A DNA stretch of 6,265 nucleotides from JBMOLK01 sp049325575 (lineage in GTDB: Bacteria > Bacillota > Clostridia > Acetivibrionales > Acetivibrionaceae). The stretch covers positions 1 through 6,265 of the forward strand of contig JBMOLK010000249.1 in NCBI GenBank assembly GCA_049325575.1, given 5' to 3'. Shown in pieces: positions 5,331 to 6,265 of this stretch. The number at the start of each line of letters is the position of its first letter. The first letter of the stretch is position 1. The notes under the pieces were generated by a model, which saw only the letters and a list, made by a program, of their open reading frames with translations, was not told the DNA's origin and ran no database searches. The translations under genes were made by a program, and so were the position numbers.

Positions 5331-6265
5331 ATGTTCCCTAGGAATAAAAAAAACTTGGAATTAGCCAGAAGGATTTTCCTGGACAGTTTGGATGAATGCT
5401 TATACTTCCCAAAATATTTTGAAATAGAAACTATTAATGCATGCAATGCAAGGTGCATAATGTGTACAATAAATGATTGGAGTAAGAAAAACAATTCAGT
5501 TATAAAAGATGAGTTGTTTGAAAAGTTTATTAATGAAGTAGCAAACTATAGTGATTGGATTGAGACTATCTGTTTAAACAGAGACGGGGAGCCGACTTTA
5601 GATAAACAACTTTCAAAAAGAGTTAAAATGCTAAAAAAAGCAGGTATAAAAAGGCTTACACTTACAACTAATGCCCAGCTTCTCACACCTGAACTCTCAA
5701 GTGAGCTAATAGATAGTGGTCTTGATGATATTATGATTTCAATGGATTCAATAAAGAAGGAAACTTTTGAAAAGATTAGAGTAGGCTTAAACTATGAAAC
5801 TGTTGTAGGTAATATACTTGCATTAATTAAAATTAGAAATGAAAAAGAGTCTAAAATGACTATAAGAATAAGAATGGTTATAATTGATGAAAACAAGGAA
5901 GAAGTAGAAGAATGGATTCAATATTGGACTGGATTTGTATCAGAAAAAGATAGGGTTTATGCTATGCCTGCTCATACCTGGGGCAATCAATTAAAGCAGG
6001 ATAAATCGGCAACGTACCAAGCCATCCAGAATAATCCCTGTGTTTTTGTATTTTCCTCCATTGCTATGCATGTCAATGGTGAAATTGGACTTTGCAACGT
6101 TGATTACAATATTAAACATGCGATGGGTGATTTTACTAAACAATCAATAAAGGAAATATGGAATGGGCCGGAATTTAACAGGGTAAGGGAACTTCATGCA
6201 GCTGGTAGAAAAAATAATATATCATTGTGTAAGGGTTGTAATATATGGGACAGGGAATATAAAGA
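5331..6265 (+). CDS. Radical SAM/SPASM-domain protein, 3' end outside window
   Basis: The frame is open from the ATG at 5331 to the end of the window, giving 311 residues without a stop. The SAM-cluster motif is C38-x3-C42-x2-C45 (CNARCIMC) after the strand FEIETIN (30-36). The SAM-contacting motif is RDGEP (84-88), with aspartate where GGEP-type motifs have the first glycine. LTTNAQLLT (111-119) and IMISMDS (134-140) are the expected barrel strands. The SPASM-type domain has C237 and C255 (CX17C, with HVNGEIGLC matching the canonical GX4C), then GDF...SIKEIWNGPEF (266-282) and C300-x2-C303 (CKGC). The gene probably ends soon after the window, since SPASM proteins usually stop shortly after these cysteines. 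It is clearly more distant from the two upstream radical SAM genes than they are from each other, so it probably performs a different step. It is cytosolic, with no signal peptide. The substrate is unknown; proteins of this style occur in both surface-glycan and specialised-metabolite clusters. Confidence 0.92.
   Translation, partial: MFPRNKKNLELARRIFLDSLDECLYFPKYFEIETINACNARCIMCTINDWSKKNNSVIKDELFEKFINEVANYSDWIETICLNRDGEPTLDKQLSKRVKMLKKAGIKRLTLTTNAQLLTPELSSELIDSGLDDIMISMDSIKKETFEKIRVGLNYETVVGNILALIKIRNEKESKMTIRIRMVIIDENKEEVEEWIQYWTGFVSEKDRVYAMPAHTWGNQLKQDKSATYQAIQNNPCVFVFSSIAMHVNGEIGLCNVDYNIKHAMGDFTKQSIKEIWNGPEFNRVRELHAAGRKNNISLCKGCNIWDREYK

Noticed and set aside
1..6265. RiPP (modified peptide) cluster with a precursor peptide next to the SPASM enzymes
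   Set aside because: No small gene with a ribosome binding site fits in any gap, and a transketolase would be unusual in such a system. A precursor outside the window cannot be excluded.

Overview
The window is part of one tightly packed, one-directional operon of seven genes. All are on the + strand, and the first and last are cut by the window edges. The DNA is AT-rich, the ribosome binding sites are strong AGGAGG/AAGGAG type, and codons favour A/T endings. This suggests a low-GC Bacillota, most likely a Clostridia-type anaerobe. That is inferred from composition and style only; no phylogenetic marker is present.

Layout: (1) 2-487, the C-terminal part of a radical SAM protein with a SPASM/twitch-type iron-sulfur domain. 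(2) 529-1602, a complete radical SAM/SPASM protein, a paralog of the first with the same H-[VI]-N-F-I C-terminus. (3) 1614-2450 and (4) 2447-3379, the N- and C-terminal subunits of a split thiamine-diphosphate (ThDP) transketolase, joined by an ATGA overlap. (5) 3406-4068, a small class I SAM-dependent methyltransferase. (6) 4152-5291, a second class I methyltransferase-like protein with a long C-terminal extension of unknown function. (7) 5331-6265, a third, more divergent radical SAM/SPASM protein that runs off the window. The intergenic gaps are 11 to 83 bp. I see no terminator, convincing promoter, RNA gene, mobile element, CRISPR array or stretch over 300 bp without a gene.

Together the genes look like a biosynthetic module. 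Three radical SAM enzymes would do radical oxidation, epimerisation or rearrangement; a transketolase would transfer a two-carbon ketol unit; one or two methyltransferases would decorate the product. A modified or branched sugar for a surface glycan, or a small specialised metabolite, would fit. This is inference, because no glycosyltransferase, nucleotide-sugar gene or transporter lies in the window.

The strongest unusual signal is in the transketolase. The ThDP-binding and catalytic residues are kept, but the residues that bind the sugar phosphate and acceptor in ordinary transketolases (E. coli TktA S385, H461, D469 and R520, from memory) appear to be Ile, Gly, Leu and Thr. The enzyme has therefore probably left the pentose phosphate pathway and acts on a different, possibly non-phosphorylated or carrier-linked, substrate.
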